A stretch of 64,000 nt of DNA, from contig NC_014533.1 of NCBI RefSeq assembly GCF_000147335.1, positions 62,001 to 126,000 on the forward strand, given 5' to 3'. This DNA comes from Gloeothece verrucosa PCC 7822. GTDB lineage: Bacteria; Cyanobacteriota; Cyanobacteriia; Cyanobacteriales; Microcystaceae. Positions 9,086-17,427 of the stretch are shown in pieces. A program made the position numbers and the translations under genes. The notes under the pieces are model-generated. The model ran no database searches, was not told the origin of the DNA, and saw nothing but the letters and a program-made list of their open reading frames with translations. Each line of letters opens with the position of its first letter. Positions within the stretch are counted from its first letter, which is position 1.

Positions 9086-9896
9086 CAGCCGGATTAATTG
9101 AATTGGTTTCTACCCAATGTTCAATGGTATTACGCACACTTTGGTCAACGTATTCTATACGAATACCCAAAGGGCCTTGAGGGCTGGTAATAACCGTGAA
9201 CGGTATGCTACCCTCTTGGTTACGGAACCAAGCATCAATAGCAATTCCCTCTTTTTCTAAAGCCTCGATGCGGGCTTTCATGTCTTTTTCCCATACGCCT
9301 AGGTAAAGAATTTTACCTTCATGCTTGGCCGAAAAAATGCCATCTCCGCTTGCCTCAATTAATTCGTAGTAAGGCGGGCCTTGTCTGGAAAAGGCCACAT
9401 AGGGATCATGGCGATGAGGTTCGGGGTCTTCTAGGCGAGGAATGTGAAAATATTGTGGGTCAGTGAAGGTAATTCCCAAAACCTCGGAAAAGTTTTTTAT
9501 GGCTTCTTTAAGGTCGGGAACGATGACACCTATATGAAAATAGGTACTTACTTCACCTTGACACAAGTGAGGATAACCGTGACCATTGGGTTGTTGAGAC
9601 CCTTCTGGAACAACCGGGCCAAAGGTAAGAATTTCCGGAGGCTGCTCTAGGTAATTCATCATTTCTTGCACTATTTTTGGCAAATATTCCGTGTTTTGAT
9701 GAAATGTTAAAGCGGCTTGATCGGCATACTGTTCAAAAAAGAGATACTTTCCAGGCTGATCCACCGAACGCACGAATTGAAACAGCTTAGTATCTGGCTC
9801 AGAGCTTTGTACTTTGTCTACCAGTACAAGCATGAGTTTTTCTAAATTTGCTTCTTGTCCGTGTTTGGCTTTTAAGGTTGTAGTACAGGTAATCAT
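9069..9896 (-). CDS. ABM (antibiotic biosynthesis monooxygenase-like) domain fused to a VOC/glyoxalase domain
   Basis: The protein has 275 residues. Residues 1 to about 95 form a dimeric alpha/beta-barrel ABM domain (ITCTTTLKAKHG, FEQYADQAALTFHQNTEYL). From about residue 115 a vicinal-oxygen-chelate domain follows (YFHIGVIVPDLKEAIKNFSEV, then YELIEASG and GIRIEYVDQ), with His and Glu residues at typical metal positions. ABM domains handle oxygen- or quinone-type chemistry without cofactor, and VOC domains do isomerase, dioxygenase or lyase reactions. The fusion suggests removal or processing of a reactive small product of the neighbouring oxidases. It is 24 bp downstream of the DJ-1/PfpI gene. 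The reaction is unknown. Confidence 0.75.
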   Translation of the reverse strand: MITCTTTLKAKHGQEANLEKLMLVLVDKVQSSEPDTKLFQFVRSVDQPGKYLFFEQYADQAALTFHQNTEYLPKIVQEMMNYLEQPPEILTFGPVVPEGSQQPNGHGYPHLCQGEVSTYFHIGVIVPDLKEAIKNFSEVLGITFTDPQYFHIPRLEDPEPHRHDPYVAFSRQGPPYYELIEASGDGIFSAKHEGKILYLGVWEKDMKARIEALEKEGIAIDAWFRNQEGSIPFTVITSPQGPLGIRIEYVDQSVRNTIEHWVETNSINPADVTGG

Positions 9897-9920
9897 AATT
9901 TCTGCTCTCTTTATGTGGTT

Positions 9921-10634
9921 TTACTTTTTCAATGGAGGTAGGAGATTATCTGCTGTGTCGTCCTGAATTTTCTTTTCGGCTTCAGGATATAAGAAATACT
10001 CAGGCCCTTCATTGGTGAACAATACATAACCGACAGCGCAGCGACTATCGAACCACATTGACAATTCTTTGCCGATTTCTTCGCCCCAGAGAAAATTAAC
10101 TAATGCCATCGTGCCAGCATTAATAGAACTGCCGCCAGCCATCGTCCACAATTTATGTTCTGGGGCACCAAGCCACATTGTACGGGGGTTGATAACGTTA
10201 ATTCCCTCCTCTTTCAATCTTCTTAAAACTGGTGGACTGCAAGTTACTTGGGCATCTCCTATTACCCCTGCGCGGTGAATAATTCCTACACCTACACAGT
10301 TAGCGGCAATAAATTTCCCCTGTTGTTTATGTCTTCGGATACAGTTTAGGACTCGCTCATCGGCAATAGCTTTTCCCGATCCTTGACCTCCAGGCACATA
10401 AAGTACATCAAATAAATCATCGTCTTTTAAGACTGCGTGAGGTTCAACTCTTGACCCCATTTGTAACTCAATGGGTCCGTCATCTAAAGCGACAAGTTTA
10501 ACTTCTGGTGCTTCATCTTTTCTACCGAGTAGTTCGAGAAGTACCGGCACTCCTCTAAGCACTTCAAAAGCGACAATAGTATCAGATTCACTACAACGGT
10601 GATAGGCAAGGATGCCGACGGTTTTGATGCTCAT
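9921..10634 (-). CDS. DJ-1/PfpI family class I glutamine amidotransferase-like protein
   Basis: The protein has 237 residues. The nucleophile-elbow Cys113 sits in AANCVGVG after a VPGGQGSGKAIAD segment, as in DJ-1/PfpI proteins and isonitrile hydratases. Family members are glyoxalase III-like deglycases, hydratases or chaperones. Next to enzymes that would make aldehydes and dicarbonyls, a glyoxalase or deglycase role is plausible, but this is inference. A strong GGAAGGA ribosome site precedes the ATG. It lies 78 bp after the copper oxidase gene and 24 bp before the ABM-VOC gene, probably in one transcript. Confidence 0.8.
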   Translation of the reverse strand: MSIKTVGILAYHRCSESDTIVAFEVLRGVPVLLELLGRKDEAPEVKLVALDDGPIELQMGSRVEPHAVLKDDDLFDVLYVPGGQGSGKAIADERVLNCIRRHKQQGKFIAANCVGVGIIHRAGVIGDAQVTCSPPVLRRLKEEGINVINPRTMWLGAPEHKLWTMAGGSSINAGTMALVNFLWGEEIGKELSMWFDSRCAVGYVLFTNEGPEYFLYPEAEKKIQDDTADNLLPPLKK

Positions 10635-10712
10635 TATGTCCTTCCGTTTAAAATTTACAGGTGTCTTTAGTTTTAATCAACAGGGGTTAAGACAATTCCT
10701 GATTTTTTAATT

Positions 10713-12671
10713 TCAAGTTTGTTTTGTTTCAAGCTTGATAAATTTGGCATGAGAAGGTTTACCTATATCATTGAGGTAGAACATCATATAATATCCTGGC
10801 GGATATAAATTCGAGTTAACAGCAACATTAAAGTCAATCGTGGACTCATCACCTAGCGTTATACTATTAATGGTTAATTCCGCTAAGCGTTGACCAAAAT
10901 CAAAGGAATGAGTTACAGCACCTAATTTAATTAAAACAAGAGAACCTTTTTCTGTGGCATCTTTAACCGATATGGTTGCTGTTTGATCATAACTAAGAGT
11001 CTCTGGGGCATTTGTAATTTCAGGCCGAGAACCTGGCTCAAATAAATAAGGGGGACTAAAAATTTCCGCTTGCCAAATTTCTGCCGGGACAAAGGGTTCA
11101 GGGTCACCGGGAACAAAATAGCTTTGAGGATTATTATAATACTCTTCGATGTCAAACTGTTTTAGCTGTCCTGATTGATCAGTTAATGTGGGGATTTGAT
11201 AGAATCCTTTAGAATCAGGTAATGTATCTACTCGAACTGTTCCGTCTGCCTCTCTTGCCGCACGGTTAGCGTTACCTCCTATTACCAAGACGCGAGCATC
11301 AGGTAATAATAATGCTCCATTATGATAGAGTCTCGGTAATGTCGCAGGAGCTAAAGATTTTTTCTCGTAGCCGCCAGGTGCTGACGCATTTGGGGTCATT
11401 AATAAAGGTTGATAAACGGGCTTATATTCTGGATATTCTCCTCCATTGATCACTAAAATTTCTTTTGTGGGTAAAATGACGGCTTGCAAGTTAGCTCGTG
11501 GTTTATCGAGGAAATCCGGTAAAATTTCCCATTTGCCTATTTTTTCGCTGCTTTCTTGTGACGGTATCCAATGCTGTAAGCTAGTGGATATTTTAGCACC
11601 TGGAAATCCACTGGTATTTCCTCCTTTTCCAAAAGCAATACTATTTGTGCCAATAATACCGCCGAGAAGTAATACATTTTCAGAGTTGGGAACTTGTATG
11701 GCAGTTCCGTAAGCTTTAGAGGTTTCTCCTCGATCTGGCCCGACTTCAAAGCTAACTGAGAGTTTACCTGTTACAGCATCCTGATTAATAGTCATGAAAT
11801 AGCTTTTTTTGCTAGAGTGCGGCACTAAAACGGCGGCAATTCCGGCTTCATCTCCGGTTAAAAATAATCGGCCATCTTTAAGAGGGAAAACGCGAGGATA
11901 GAGATCTATACTATCATAAGTATCTGTGCCGGTAATTTTGGTATTAAAGGGGCTATTTTTAATGGTTCTTAGGTCAATATAGGTAAGTTTTTGGGTTTGG
12001 GGATCGTAAATTTCTAAACTAGGACTAATTTGGTTAGGTGCATCTATTTTTAAACCCGAAAAGATGACTATTTTTCCATCAGCTAGGGAGACTAAAGTGG
12101 GATACCAACGACCTTGATTCATTTGTCCAGCTTTAGTCCACTCGCCTGTCTGCCAGTTATAAATATTAATTTGTTTTGAACCTGTAAAGCCGCCGCCAGG
12201 GTAATAACGCCCTGTTCCTCCCACAAATAAAATATTTCCGTCAGCTAATTGCAAATGACCCGAACAAAATAAATCATTAGTCTGATTATATTGAATTGCA
12301 TCAGGAGAATTTATGGGTTCAAAAGTTTTAGTTTCTGGGTCTAAAAGGCTAGTATTATTAATGACATCATAATTAGTAACATCCACTCCCTCGATAATTT
12401 TATTGACTCCATCTTCTTGAGTCAGGGTACTCCTAAAACTACTGCCGTTAACGATTAAAACTTTCCCATTAGGAAGCATAATAGTATGAACAGACTGCAT
12501 TCTCTTTTCTTTGGGCAGGGGAAGGATTTCCCATGCTCCTAGGGTTTCTTGGCTTTCTGATAGGGGAGCGGCTATAGCCTCTTGCCAACCGAAAAATATA
12601 ATTCCTAATGCTAAGATAAAACTCAAAAAAATGGATACAATTATAGTTCTTTGACGAGATGAAACAAGCAT
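10713..12671 (-). CDS. Galactose oxidase-like / glyoxal oxidase-like copper radical oxidase, exported
   Basis: The protein has 652 residues. An N-terminal hydrophobic segment (about residues 9-34) ends in an AIAAP signal-peptidase-like site. A Kelch-type beta-propeller with LPNGK/LADGK strands follows, and the C-terminus (about 545-650) is a DUF1929 galactose-oxidase domain. All the active-site positions expected for a copper radical oxidase are visible: Cys136 (FCSGH) and Tyr190 (GRWYPT) for the thioether cofactor, Tyr449-His450 (RLYHNGALLLPD), and His588 (VTHSFDFGQ). It should oxidise a primary alcohol or aldehyde with O2 and release H2O2 in the periplasm or outside. Genes for DJ-1, ABM-VOC and DyP proteins follow. 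Substrate unknown. Confidence 0.88.
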   Translation of the reverse strand: MLVSSRQRTIIVSIFLSFILALGIIFFGWQEAIAAPLSESQETLGAWEILPLPKEKRMQSVHTIMLPNGKVLIVNGSSFRSTLTQEDGVNKIIEGVDVTNYDVINNTSLLDPETKTFEPINSPDAIQYNQTNDLFCSGHLQLADGNILFVGGTGRYYPGGGFTGSKQINIYNWQTGEWTKAGQMNQGRWYPTLVSLADGKIVIFSGLKIDAPNQISPSLEIYDPQTQKLTYIDLRTIKNSPFNTKITGTDTYDSIDLYPRVFPLKDGRLFLTGDEAGIAAVLVPHSSKKSYFMTINQDAVTGKLSVSFEVGPDRGETSKAYGTAIQVPNSENVLLLGGIIGTNSIAFGKGGNTSGFPGAKISTSLQHWIPSQESSEKIGKWEILPDFLDKPRANLQAVILPTKEILVINGGEYPEYKPVYQPLLMTPNASAPGGYEKKSLAPATLPRLYHNGALLLPDARVLVIGGNANRAAREADGTVRVDTLPDSKGFYQIPTLTDQSGQLKQFDIEEYYNNPQSYFVPGDPEPFVPAEIWQAEIFSPPYLFEPGSRPEITNAPETLSYDQTATISVKDATEKGSLVLIKLGAVTHSFDFGQRLAELTINSITLGDESTIDFNVAVNSNLYPPGYYMMFYLNDIGKPSHAKFIKLETKQT

Positions 12672-12912
12672 ATTTAAGTACCTAGACCAAATTAAAGTTA
12701 ATAGTAAGACTAAAAGAAAAGTTTTAATCTCTGCTTATTAGAGACTGGAGTGTGCGACTAGATTTTATTTTTAAGGCTACTCCCCTTGTAGAGTAAGCAT
12801 TTTAACGTTTAAAATACTAGCCGCACTTTTTAGTTTAAACTTCAGTAGAAACTAGGCTTGCATAAATGGCTAAAATTTTTCGCCTCTTATCTTCTGTTTT
12901 TGGCAAAAGAAC

Positions 12913-13920
12913 CTACGACTGGTTTAAAAGCTTTTCTATTTCTTGCTGCGTTTTTTCAATGGCTTTTTGAGCAATCTCATAGGCACTAGGATGTAAATTT
13001 GGTTCGTCTTCTCCAGGTATCCAAAATTTACGCCTTGATAACCGCAATGAGCTTAGAAAAGCAGGAATAGCGTTAAAAATTTCTACAGCAATTGGCCCTT
13101 TATACCGAGGTAAAATAGGTTCTAAAAATGATTGCCAAGGTAGCCAACTGGTATGAACAGCCCCCCTGTCTGGAGGAGAAACTTGAATATAATGAAGCCT
13201 TTCTGCATTAGCTAAAGTTTCTACTTGCTGTTTAAAAATGTCTGGGCCTTCTCCGTCAAGGGTTTCATGAGCGCTATCAATAACTACTCCCACTTGTTTA
13301 CTTTGAACGCCACTCAAAAACTCTATTACTTGAGATAATTTATTAGGTCCTGGAGTTTCCCAATGAGTGATCGGTTCAATAGCTAATTTGACGTTTTTAG
13401 CGGCTGCATATAAACCTAATTCATTTAAAACAGGTTGAGCAGTAGTATAACGAACTTTTAAGAAGTCTTGTAGCTGATCACTCCAGATGGGTTCATTAAA
13501 GTCTGTAGTAGGAAAAACGCCATAAGGAATAACAATTGGTCCCATCATAATTTCTCCGCCTAAAGCCTCCGTAATATCTACTCTTGACTTAAGATATTTT
13601 AAGGCTTGTTCTCGTTGTTCAGGATAAGGAGAACTGGGATCTAAGGTTCTTGTTGCGCCAACATTGGTAGCTATTTTTACATCAGCTAATCCTTGACGGT
13701 CTAGATAATCTCGTAGGTTTTTATAATTTTCCACATCTTGAGTGTAATCTTTGCCAAAAGTAGGGGCAATCGGAAACTCAAACCCACTATAACCAAACTC
13801 TTTTAATTTTTTAATGTGTTTTACCACAATTTCAGAATACTCGGCGTTATCCGGTTGTAAATTGGTGGTAAACATGAAAAAGCTTAGGTAAATATCTGGT
13901 AATGATGATGAGTCGCTCAT
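12913..13920 (-). CDS. Sugar phosphate isomerase/epimerase family TIM-barrel protein
   Basis: The protein has 335 residues and an AP-endonuclease-2/xylose-isomerase-like TIM barrel. Candidate metal ligands are the Glu in LAIEPITHW, the Asp in VVIDSAHE, the His in RLHYIQV and the Glu in IAVEIFNA, the order seen in D-tagatose 3-epimerase relatives. The protein begins directly with the barrel and has no signal peptide, unlike the other epimerase-like protein at 14422-15519. It lies 20 bp downstream of the SnoaL-like gene. The sugar acted on cannot be stated. Confidence 0.8.
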   Translation of the reverse strand: MSDSSSLPDIYLSFFMFTTNLQPDNAEYSEIVVKHIKKLKEFGYSGFEFPIAPTFGKDYTQDVENYKNLRDYLDRQGLADVKIATNVGATRTLDPSSPYPEQREQALKYLKSRVDITEALGGEIMMGPIVIPYGVFPTTDFNEPIWSDQLQDFLKVRYTTAQPVLNELGLYAAAKNVKLAIEPITHWETPGPNKLSQVIEFLSGVQSKQVGVVIDSAHETLDGEGPDIFKQQVETLANAERLHYIQVSPPDRGAVHTSWLPWQSFLEPILPRYKGPIAVEIFNAIPAFLSSLRLSRRKFWIPGEDEPNLHPSAYEIAQKAIEKTQQEIEKLLNQS

Positions 13921-13940
13921 GTTATTTCTTATTAATGGTA

Positions 13941-14342
13941 TTAGGGCTTAACATTCCAAATCTGGCGGTGAATTTTCCAAGTATCTTGTTCTTTTTTCAT
14001 TAACCATAAAGCCCGATAGAGTACCTTTGATATTGATGAAGTTCCATCAGGGTTGGTGGTGGTTATAGTGGCATTAGAGATGCCAAGAACATAGCCTAAA
14101 TCCCCGATAACATGGATTTCTTCAGCAGTAAAGGTAGGATCAATCTGTTTGTTTTCAACACCAATAGCCGCATCATACCCGATAAGAATATCCGGAATAC
14201 CGCAACGATCTGGGGCATTAGGTGGCATCCAAAGGGCGTTTTCAGTGTACATCGTGCCGTAATTTTCACGGTCTTTGTTTCTTACATAAGTAGGATAATC
14301 TACTTCAAATACTTTTTGAATTGCCTGTTTATCACTATCCAT
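13941..14342 (-). CDS. SnoaL/DUF4440-like (NTF2-fold) protein
   Basis: The protein has 133 residues from the ATG at 14342, chosen because AAGAGG lies just upstream; an upstream in-frame extension to 14408 runs through a terminator hairpin and is unlikely to be translated. The pattern (AIQKVFEVDYPTYVRNKD, YTENALWMPPNAP, GDLGYVLGISNATI, WKIHRQIWN) is that of the DUF4440/SgcJ-like NTF2 fold, a small cone-shaped pocket used as an isomerase, cyclase or binding protein. Its place between two sugar-epimerase-like genes hints at sugar or keto-acid chemistry. No specific reaction can be assigned. Confidence 0.75.
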   Translation of the reverse strand: MDSDKQAIQKVFEVDYPTYVRNKDRENYGTMYTENALWMPPNAPDRCGIPDILIGYDAAIGVENKQIDPTFTAEEIHVIGDLGYVLGISNATITTTNPDGTSSISKVLYRALWLMKKEQDTWKIHRQIWNVKP

Positions 14343-14373
14343 ATTTAGCCTCTTTTTTCTCTTGAGAAATGCT

Positions 14374-14411
14374 GGAAAAAAATTTAAGAAATGAGAATTA
14401 ATCCTCATTTC
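14374..14411 (-). terminator. Rho-independent terminator after the IolE-like gene
   Basis: On the minus strand GAAATGAG and CTCATTTC pair around an eight-base loop and are followed by a T-rich run (TTAAATTTTTTT). It lies 10 bp past the stop of the IolE-like gene and before the SnoaL-like gene, so those two genes are probably separate transcripts or connected only by read-through. Confidence 0.65.
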
Positions 14412-14421
14412 CTAACGTTTA

Positions 14422-15519
14422 TTAGAAACCTGTCAGGTCTTTTAGATAGCTTCTTGCCATTAAAGCATATTTTAAAGGATTAGCTTTATTGGGGTCTTGT
14501 TCAGCTTCCACCATTAACCATCCTTCATAGTTTACATTGGCTAGTTCTTGTAAGATTGGTCGAAATGCAATTGCTCCCTTATAATCACCAGGAACGGTAA
14601 ATACTCCTTCTCGAATAGCACTTAAAAAGCTACGTCCTTGCAGCTTAGATTCGTCTAATATATTCTGACGAATGTTTTTTAGGTGAACGTGTTTAATACG
14701 AGTGGCATATTTTTTGGCTACCGTTAGGGGATCAGTACCGACATAATAAAGATGGCCTGTATCTAGCAATAATTTGACATAATCTGGATTAGTATTACTC
14801 ATTAAGCGATCAATATCTTCACCGGTTTCTACACCTGTTCCTACGTGAGGATGGTAGCATAACTGCATTCCTTGTTCATGGGCTTGTCTTCCTATCTCAT
14901 TTAATCCTTCAGTTAAATCTTGCCATTGTTCGTCTGTAAAAATAGGCCGGTTAGTTAAAGGATCTATGGGTTGCTGATGCACTGCACCGCCAAGTTCTGC
15001 TACGACGATGGTATTACCCCCCATCTCTTTCATAAATTCCATCTGTTCTCTAAAAATTCTTTTACTTTCTTCTTTTCCATTGCCGCCAATGGTGAAGTAA
15101 GTTCCTACCCAAGGTTCAGAAATTTTTAGACCACGCAGTTCTAATTCTTGTTTCAAAACATTTATGTCTTTGGGAAATTTGGGGGCACCTTGAGAACCTT
15201 TGAAACCGGCTAGTGCCATTTCACTAAGAATTTGTTGGTAAGGAATAGGAGGAACTAAATCAATTGTAAGGTCATCGCTATTGCTCCAGCCAGTAGGGGT
15301 AATACCAAAACGAACAAGTGTAGGATCAAAAGTCGGACTGAGTAAAGCTCTGAATTTAGAAATTTTCGCCTTTTCCACATTTGTGGCAGAAGAATTAGGT
15401 GCTAAGACTTCTCTTTTACCAGCATTGATTTGTTGAGCATTTGCCGGCGGGATAAAGGCAATCCCCATTAGGAAGACTATAAAAGCAGAAACTAACAAAC
15501 GCTGAATTGATTTAGACAT
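14422..15519 (-). CDS. Exported sugar phosphate isomerase/epimerase-like protein (myo-inosose dehydratase IolE-like barrel)
   Basis: From the ATG at 15519 (365 residues) the protein begins with a clear Sec signal peptide ending PANA-QQ. A longer frame uses only a TTG start. The mature part is a TIM barrel with IolE-like features: FGITPTGWSNSDDL at the barrel entry, VVAELGG, CYHPHVGTGVET, LLLDTGHLYY and IKHVHLKNIR, closing with MVEAEQD. The Glu, Asp, His and Glu metal ligands are in place. A secreted member is unusual because inositol or sugar isomerases are normally cytosolic. It may act on a product of the periplasmic copper oxidase. A terminator follows, and a GntR-like palindrome lies about 315 bp upstream. 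Confidence 0.75.
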   Translation of the reverse strand: MSKSIQRLLVSAFIVFLMGIAFIPPANAQQINAGKREVLAPNSSATNVEKAKISKFRALLSPTFDPTLVRFGITPTGWSNSDDLTIDLVPPIPYQQILSEMALAGFKGSQGAPKFPKDINVLKQELELRGLKISEPWVGTYFTIGGNGKEESKRIFREQMEFMKEMGGNTIVVAELGGAVHQQPIDPLTNRPIFTDEQWQDLTEGLNEIGRQAHEQGMQLCYHPHVGTGVETGEDIDRLMSNTNPDYVKLLLDTGHLYYVGTDPLTVAKKYATRIKHVHLKNIRQNILDESKLQGRSFLSAIREGVFTVPGDYKGAIAFRPILQELANVNYEGWLMVEAEQDPNKANPLKYALMARSYLKDLTGF

Positions 15520-15832
15520 AATTTTGTATTGATTGATAGCCAATTTCAAAGAACCAAGTTGAATGCTCAATTGTTTTCGGTAACAATGCTTAATAAAAAT
15601 TTTCCTCTCAAAGTAAGAAAATTATTTTTTTCACATTGATTAAATCATGTAACAGTTGCTAGATTTTTGTTGAGCTTAATCTAATCGATTTTCTCGTTAT
15701 GTAACAGAGTTTAAATCCATTATATATCGATAAAACCGCTAGATAAACAGCCAAAAATATAATTATTTTCGCAACTAACCTATAGATTAATCCAAATACT
15801 TAGATAATTGACAATTATTACCTAGGCTCATG

Positions 15833-15846
15833 TGTTGTATACAACA
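15833..15846. promoter_or_regulatory. Palindrome TGTTGTATACAACA, candidate GntR-type operator
   Basis: This perfect 14-bp palindrome contains TTGTATACAA. That core is the classic kind of site bound by FadR-type GntR regulators of sugar acid genes. It lies about 315 bp upstream of the exported epimerase-like gene. No regulator gene is present in the window. Confidence 0.35.
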
Positions 15847-16094
15847 ACTTTTTCAAGCAAAATTATATTAGGGAAACATATTACTAGGTAACTAGGAAAC
15901 ATCTACTTTCTGGAATATATTTTATAGCATAAACTATGTTGAGAACAATTATCACTATATTTGTAACAAAATTTTATAAAAATACTCTGGCTTAATTGCA
16001 TATTATTTAACAAAATGCAATACTTAATTAATAAAGATTTTAAATAAATTGGATTATCGCTAAAGGTAAAGCTAGTTCAGCAGCAGGGAGATAG

Positions 16095-16211
16095 AACTTA
16101 TGAACTGTAACGCAATAAATAGGGTTTGAGATTGTTCGTGGTATTCCGCAAGGCTCAGGACTCTTTTTGGACATAAAATCTTTAGTTTTAATCAAGAGTG
16201 CGTAACTTTTA
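16095..16211. repeat. MITE-A copy 4, diverged
   Basis: The core AGGGTTTGAGATTGTTCGTGG and the right end GAGTGCGTAAC are recognisable. The left end and part of the core have diverged. Confidence 0.65.
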
Positions 16212-16312
16212 AAGATTGTTTTTATCACTACAGGTACAGGAGAGCGAGAAAAATGACTCAGCTACTTACATTAACTGTCAATAATTTTTATTTAAAACCT
16301 GTAAAAATTAAA

Positions 16313-17140
16313 TCAGCCTATTTTATAAGAACTACTCACAGAAACAAATCCCTGGTTTCTGGGAATCATGTTTACCCCAAAAATCATACTCTCTTTAGCA
16401 AATTGAAATTTACTCAAAGTTCTTAAAGGCTCTTGCAAATGGTTTTTTTTTCCAGTCAATTGATCAGTAGTAGTAATGATACATCTACTACATGGCTTCA
16501 CAATATCAAATATTATTTCATCAAATTGTATAAATTTCCAATTATTCTCAATAAAAGGTTCAGTGGTTTTAACAACGATATTTGGTCTAAATCTATTCAT
16601 TGGTACTTCTTCAAAATTTTGGGGTTCGAAGTCTAGAATTTTTCGATTTAATTCTGCCAATGAGGCAGTAGCTGTTAGCAAGAATGGATAACCGTCGGCC
16701 CAACTAACTTGGTCATTTTCTTTGACAGCATATTTTTGATCAACGAGTCTGATGTATTTGGGAGATTGCCTTACTAAGCGGCAGTTTTCTTCTAAGTCTA
16801 GCGCGGTTTTAAACCACTCTGCCACTTGTTGGCCCTGATCAATGGCTATTGTGCGAGTTCCCCAAATATCAACTTCTATCTCTAATCCTGTAAAACTAGG
16901 TTTGAAAATGAATGGTTTTAAGCTAGTTTTTTTAACAGATAAAGATATCAAATTTCCCAAAAAAAGCACTTTAATTGTAGCTAATTGAGGATGTTGTCTT
17001 TGAGTAAGAAACACTCCATTACTATCTACTAACATAAATTCTCGATCCCAAATAAATCCTTTGGGCGTTACTTGAGCTTGGTCAACTCTAATTCCTTGGC
17101 AAGATTTGATAGGATAGATAAAAATTTCAGAAATTACCAT
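16313..17140 (-). CDS. MOSC domain protein with N-terminal beta-barrel (YcbX/mARC type)
   Basis: The protein has 275 residues. The N-terminal MOSC_N barrel starts ISEIFIYPIKSCQGI and continues through WDREFMLVD and LTQRQHP. The C-terminal MOSC domain has NRFRPNIVV and the PCSRC motif whose Cys binds molybdenum cofactor sulfur. Such proteins are molybdenum-dependent reductases of N-hydroxylated compounds (YcbX, mARC) or sulfur carriers. The N-hydroxy reductase activity of the family is of interest because the operon 290 bp upstream encodes a probable N-oxygenase. A molybdate transporter is also present at 56-59.6 kb. It is separated from that operon by a repeat array. Confidence 0.85.
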   Translation of the reverse strand: MVISEIFIYPIKSCQGIRVDQAQVTPKGFIWDREFMLVDSNGVFLTQRQHPQLATIKVLFLGNLISLSVKKTSLKPFIFKPSFTGLEIEVDIWGTRTIAIDQGQQVAEWFKTALDLEENCRLVRQSPKYIRLVDQKYAVKENDQVSWADGYPFLLTATASLAELNRKILDFEPQNFEEVPMNRFRPNIVVKTTEPFIENNWKFIQFDEIIFDIVKPCSRCIITTTDQLTGKKNHLQEPLRTLSKFQFAKESMIFGVNMIPRNQGFVSVSSSYKIG

Positions 17141-17170
17141 AGTTTGTTAAATTTTCTCTTTAATGTTAGG

Positions 17171-17366
17171 CTCTTAGGAATTGTAACGAAATAATTAGGG
17201 TTTGAGATTGTTCGCTGTCCCTCACAATGACATAAGTTCGCAAGCCTCGCTTGGGACATAAAAGGGTTTGAGATTGTTCGCTGTCCCTTACAATGACATA
17301 AGTTCGCTGTCGCTCACAATGACATAAATTCGCTGTCGCTCACAATGACATAAATTCGCAAGCCTC
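17171..17366. repeat. Rearranged MITE-A remnant with tandem 26-bp units
   Basis: Two MITE-A cores (AGGGTTTGAGATTGTTCG) lie in tandem. From 17277 the sequence repeats a 26-bp unit, TTCGCTGTCSCTYACAATGA plus CATAAR, three times (17277, 17303, 17329), then a partial unit. The units derive from the MITE core, so this is slippage or duplication of a decayed element, not a CRISPR. Confidence 0.75.
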
Positions 17367-17427
17367 AAAATTCCTCCACACCCTACACCCTAACCTCAGA
17401 GTTAACTTTACTCTTAATCAGGAGTTG

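Larger units (their letters stand above)
15520..16312. other. Intergenic region with palindrome and MITE-A copy
   Basis: This is a 793-bp AT-rich spacer between the exported epimerase-like gene and the MOSC gene. It holds the palindrome at 15833-15846, two TGTAACAG direct repeats near 15650 and 15700, and a diverged MITE-A at 16095-16211. No gene is recognised. Confidence 0.5.

Noticed and set aside
16040..16228. 62-codon minus-strand frame
   Set aside because: It reads through a MITE-A copy, like other frames within repeats (21668-21988, 21790-22023, 37603-37824).
17277..17366. Possible CRISPR array
   Set aside because: The 26-bp units are directly adjacent, without spacers, and derive from a MITE core; no cas genes are present.
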